Assembly (NCBI RefSeq): GCF_020215705.1
Contig: NZ_JAIWNB010000018.1
Location: 1-64,000 of the forward strand
DNA: 64,000 bases
Origin: Nonomuraea aurantiaca
Lineage (GTDB): Bacteria; Actinomycetota; Actinomycetes; Streptosporangiales; Streptosporangiaceae
Direction: 5' to 3'
Shown here in pieces: positions 61,500 through 64,000 of this stretch (its first letter is position 1; every line of letters begins with the position of its first letter). Both the position numbers and the translations under genes were made by a program. The notes under the pieces were generated by a model, which had not been told where the DNA came from, searched no databases, and saw only the letters and a list, made by a program, of their open reading frames with translations.

Positions 61500-62630
61500 G
61501 TGAGGGACGCGGTCATCGTCGACGCGGTGCGCACGCCCGTCGGAAAGCGCAACGGGGCCCTGGCCGGTGTTCACCCGGCGAACCTGTCCGCGCACGTCCT
61601 GACGGCGCTCGTCGAGCGTACGGGCGTGGAGCCGGGGGAGATCGACGATGTCATCTGGGGATGTGTCAGTCAGGCCGGGGACCAGTCCGGCAACATCGCA
61701 CGCGTCGCGGTGCTGGCGGCGGGCTGGCCGGAATCAGTGCCCGGCACGACAGTCGACCGGCGGTGCGGCTCCAGCCAGCAGGCGGTGCACTTCGCGGCGG
61801 CGGGAGTGATCGCGGGACACTACGACTTCGCGATCGCCGGTGGGGTGGAGTCGATGAGCCGGGTGCCCATGGGATCGGCCGCGCGCGACGGCCGCCCGTA
61901 CCCGGAGGAGGTCCTCGAACGCTACGGCGTGGACGGCTTCAACCAGGGCATCGGGGCGGAGATGATGGCCAAGCGGTGGGGCTTCTCGCGGCGGCGGCTC
62001 GACGAGTACGCGGCGCGGTCCCACGCCAGGGCGGCCGCGGCCGTCGACTCGGGCGCGCTCGACGGACAGCTCGCTCCCGTACCAGGTGCTCTCCGTACAG
62101 ATGAGGGCATTCGCGGATCATCGGTGGAGACGCTGGGCGGGCTTAGGACCGCCTTCAGCGAGGACGGCGTGATCACCGCGGGCAACGCGTCGCAGATCTC
62201 CGACGGCGCGGGGGCGCTGCTGATCACGTCCGGCGAGATCGCCCGGACGCGAGGGCTGCGGCCGATCGCCCGCGTGCACAGTGTCGCGCTGGCCGGGGAC
62301 GATCCGGTCATCATGCTGACCGCGCCGATCGAGGCGACGGCGAAGGTGCTGAAGAAGTCCGGTCTGCGCATCGAGGACATCGGCGCGTACGAGGTGAACG
62401 AGGCGTTCGCACCCGTGCCGCTGGCCTGGCAGGCGGAGACGGGCGGCTCCGGCGACCGGCTCAACCCTCTGGGCGGGGCGATCGCGGTGGGGCACCCGCT
62501 GGGCGGTTCGGGAGCCGTTCTGATGACTCGTCTGGTGCACCACATGAAGGACCAGGGCCTGCGCTACGGCCTGCAGACCATGTGTGAGGCGGGCGGCATG
62601 GCCAACGCGACCATCCTCGAGCTGCTCTGA
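61500..62630 (+). CDS. acetyl-CoA acetyltransferase (thiolase)
   Basis: The GTG at 61500 follows GAGGAGA. The 376-residue thiolase has the active-site cysteine in TTVDRRCGSSQQAVH, the NEAFAPV motif, the histidine in AIAVGHPLGGSGA, and the second cysteine in TMCEAGGMAN. All three catalytic positions are present. It splits or forms 3-ketoacyl-CoA in fatty-acid or branched-chain degradation. It is followed 63 bases later by an SDR dehydrogenase, which fits a beta-oxidation pair. Confidence 0.92.
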   Translation: MRDAVIVDAVRTPVGKRNGALAGVHPANLSAHVLTALVERTGVEPGEIDDVIWGCVSQAGDQSGNIARVAVLAAGWPESVPGTTVDRRCGSSQQAVHFAAAGVIAGHYDFAIAGGVESMSRVPMGSAARDGRPYPEEVLERYGVDGFNQGIGAEMMAKRWGFSRRRLDEYAARSHARAAAAVDSGALDGQLAPVPGALRTDEGIRGSSVETLGGLRTAFSEDGVITAGNASQISDGAGALLITSGEIARTRGLRPIARVHSVALAGDDPVIMLTAPIEATAKVLKKSGLRIEDIGAYEVNEAFAPVPLAWQAETGGSGDRLNPLGGAIAVGHPLGGSGAVLMTRLVHHMKDQGLRYGLQTMCEAGGMANATILELL

Positions 62631-62693
62631 AGGCAACGATCCCGGCCTGAGAGATCCCGGCAGAAAGATCCCCGACTGAGAGGAGCCGCGCGC

Positions 62694-63458
62694 ATGCGGT
62701 TGGAAGGACTGTCCATCGCCGTCACCGGAGGCGCGTCCGGACTGGGGCTGGCAACGGCCCGCCGGGTGGTCGAGGCGGGCGGCCGGGTCACCCTCATCGA
62801 CCTGCCCACTTCCGCGGGCACCGACGTCGCCAAGGAGCTCGGCGGCGCGGCGAGGTTCGTCGCCGCGGACGTCACGGATGCCGGCCAGTTCGGGGCGGCG
62901 CTCGACGCGGCCGACGCGGACGGCGGGTTGCGGGGGCTCGTGCACTGCGCGGGTGCCGGCCGCAGGCTCAGGTTGCTCGACAAGGACGGCAATCCCGGCT
63001 CACTTGAGGACTTCGAATGGGTGATCAGGCTCAACCTGATCGGCTCGTTCAACGCCCTGCGCCTCGCCGCGGCCCGCATGGCGCGCCATGACGAGGTGGG
63101 CGGCGAGCGCGGCGCCATCGTGTTGACCGCGTCGGTCGCGGCCTACGAGGGCCAGATCGGGCAGATCCCGTACACCGCCGCGAAGGCCGGCATCGTCGGG
63201 ATGACCCTGACAGCGGCCCGCGACCTGGCCAGCCGGTCGATCCGGGTGTGCACGATCGCGCCCGGGATCATGGACACACCCCTGCTGGCCCGCCTGCGCG
63301 ACGACGTGCGGGCCTCGCTGGAGGCCAGCGTGCCCAACCCGGCGCGGCTCGGGCGTCCGGAGGAGTTCGGGCAACTGGCGTGCCAGATCCTGGAGAACGG
63401 CTACCTCAACGGCGAGACCATCCGCCTCGACGGCGCCATCCGCATGGCCCCCCGCTGA
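62694..63458 (+). CDS. SDR-family 3-hydroxyacyl-CoA dehydrogenase-like protein
   Basis: The 254-residue SDR shows the NAD-binding TGGASGLGLATARRV, the LIDLP acidic residue that favours NAD over NADP, VHCAGAG, and the catalytic Ser (TASVAAYEG) and YxxxK (PYTAAKAG). The sequence APGIMDTPLLARL followed by NPARLGRPEEFGQLACQIL is characteristic of HSD10-type 3-hydroxyacyl-CoA dehydrogenases. It probably oxidises a 3-hydroxy(-2-methyl)acyl-CoA whose product goes to the neighbouring thiolase. The two genes lie in one operon. Confidence 0.88.
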   Translation: MRLEGLSIAVTGGASGLGLATARRVVEAGGRVTLIDLPTSAGTDVAKELGGAARFVAADVTDAGQFGAALDAADADGGLRGLVHCAGAGRRLRLLDKDGNPGSLEDFEWVIRLNLIGSFNALRLAAARMARHDEVGGERGAIVLTASVAAYEGQIGQIPYTAAKAGIVGMTLTAARDLASRSIRVCTIAPGIMDTPLLARLRDDVRASLEASVPNPARLGRPEEFGQLACQILENGYLNGETIRLDGAIRMAPR

Positions 63459-63597
63459 CCCGCTGCCCGCTCCGATCCGCTGCCCGCTCTGATCCGGTCA
63501 AGTTCTCGATCCGGCTGAGGGCCCGCCCGAGTTTGTCCGCTATGCGCCAGACGGGCCGTCCACACCGGACGAGCCGCCCGCCGATACAGTCGGCCCG

Positions 63598-64000
63598 TGG
63601 ACCTGCACCAGATCAAGTACTTCCTGGCGGTCGTCGACCACAACGGCATCAACGCGGCCGCGACCGTCCTGGACGTCGCCCAGCCCACCATCTCGCAGGC
63701 CATCCAAGGGCTCGAGCGTGAGCTGGGCGTCCCGCTGTTCCACCGCATCGGCCGCGGCATGGTGCTCACCTCGGCCGGGCACAGCCTGGTCGGACCCGCG
63801 CGCCGTGTCCTGCGCGACGTCGTCGCCGCCGAGGGATCCCTGGTGGACGCGGCCGGACGGCCGCGGGGCCGGCTGGACATCTTCGCCATGCCCGCGTTGT
63901 CGGCCGATTCGGTGGCGCGCCTGGTGGGCGCCTTCCGCAGGGAGTTCCCGAAGGTGTCGATCAGGATCGGGGACCTGCGCGACGAAGCGATGGCGACGTC
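63598..64000 (+). CDS. LysR-family regulator, N-terminal part (runs off the window)
   Basis: The GTG at 63598 starts DLHQIKYFLAVVDHNGINAA followed by AQPTISQAIQGLERELG, the classic LysR helix-turn-helix, and continues into the ligand-binding domain (GRLDIFAMPALSADSVARLV). The window ends at residue 134. It may regulate the thiolase-SDR pair upstream, though it is in the same direction and not divergent as most LysR genes are. Confidence 0.88.

Overview
The window is high-GC DNA with GTG/ATG starts, Shine-Dalgarno-type ribosome sites and many four-base start/stop overlaps. The gene families (AfsR/LuxR-type ATPase regulators, GlxA, YtrA-type GntR, DUF3558-like lipoprotein, XRE-STAND-WD40 proteins, actinobacterial IS families) point to a large-genome filamentous actinomycete, most likely of Streptosporangiales or Streptomycetales type. 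That assignment is inference from gene content. The left and middle parts look like a plastic chromosomal arm: dense in mobile elements, gene fragments, frameshifts and in-frame stop codons. The right third (50-64 kb) is orderly.

Layout. 0-10 kb: an IS256-type fragment, then four overlapping tyrosine recombinases on the minus strand (221-7344), a truncated ATP-dependent DNA ligase, and a caspase-like/STAND NTPase gene broken by one amber codon. 10-15 kb: a small lipoprotein, a secreted SGNH hydrolase, an integrase with a zinc-ribbon neighbour and repeated CCTGTGATAA elements, and a frameshifted lipoprotein. 15-17.5 kb: an intact ArsR-SRPBCC-PNPOx-hydrolase operon with two matching operator palindromes. 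17.5-20.4 kb: a Tn3 transposase 3' part joined to a PucR regulator tail and a coiled-coil ORF. 20.6-24.7 kb: a class-V aminotransferase / DapA-like lyase / substrate-binding-protein operon divergent from a GlxA regulator. 24.7-33.3 kb: many remnants, plus intact DHFR-like and YtrA-type ABC transporter genes. 33.3-38.1 kb: an mmsA / tautomerase / azoreductase operon divergent from a GAF-PucR activator.

38.2-45.6 kb is an insertion-sequence graveyard holding ISKra4, IS5, IS630, ISL3 and IS256 elements. They are layered over phage- or ICE-like genes, a pentapeptide-repeat gene and a nucleosidase/membrane-protein pair that resembles a bacterial conflict system. 45.6-50 kb holds an NADP/F420-type reductase, a 4Fe-4S protein and a TetR regulator. 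Five copies of the palindrome AAACCGATCGGTTT sit in front of three transcription units there, and the third unit is a decayed SDR/hydrolase/NmrA chimera. 50.3-56.0 kb is a complete ribose-type sugar operon (LacI regulator, kinase, pyranase, binding protein, ATPase, permease) behind a nested operator palindrome and ending at a strong hairpin. 56.1-60.9 kb holds a secreted ricin-type lectin and a 1357-residue XRE-STAND-WD40 protein. 61.5-64 kb holds a thiolase, an SDR dehydrogenase and the start of a LysR regulator.

The most interesting signals are the stacked recombinases, three conflict-type genes (caspase-STAND, nucleosidase plus membrane protein, XRE-STAND-WD40), the compact TetR regulon, and the recurrence of in-frame TAG codons in otherwise well-preserved reading frames.
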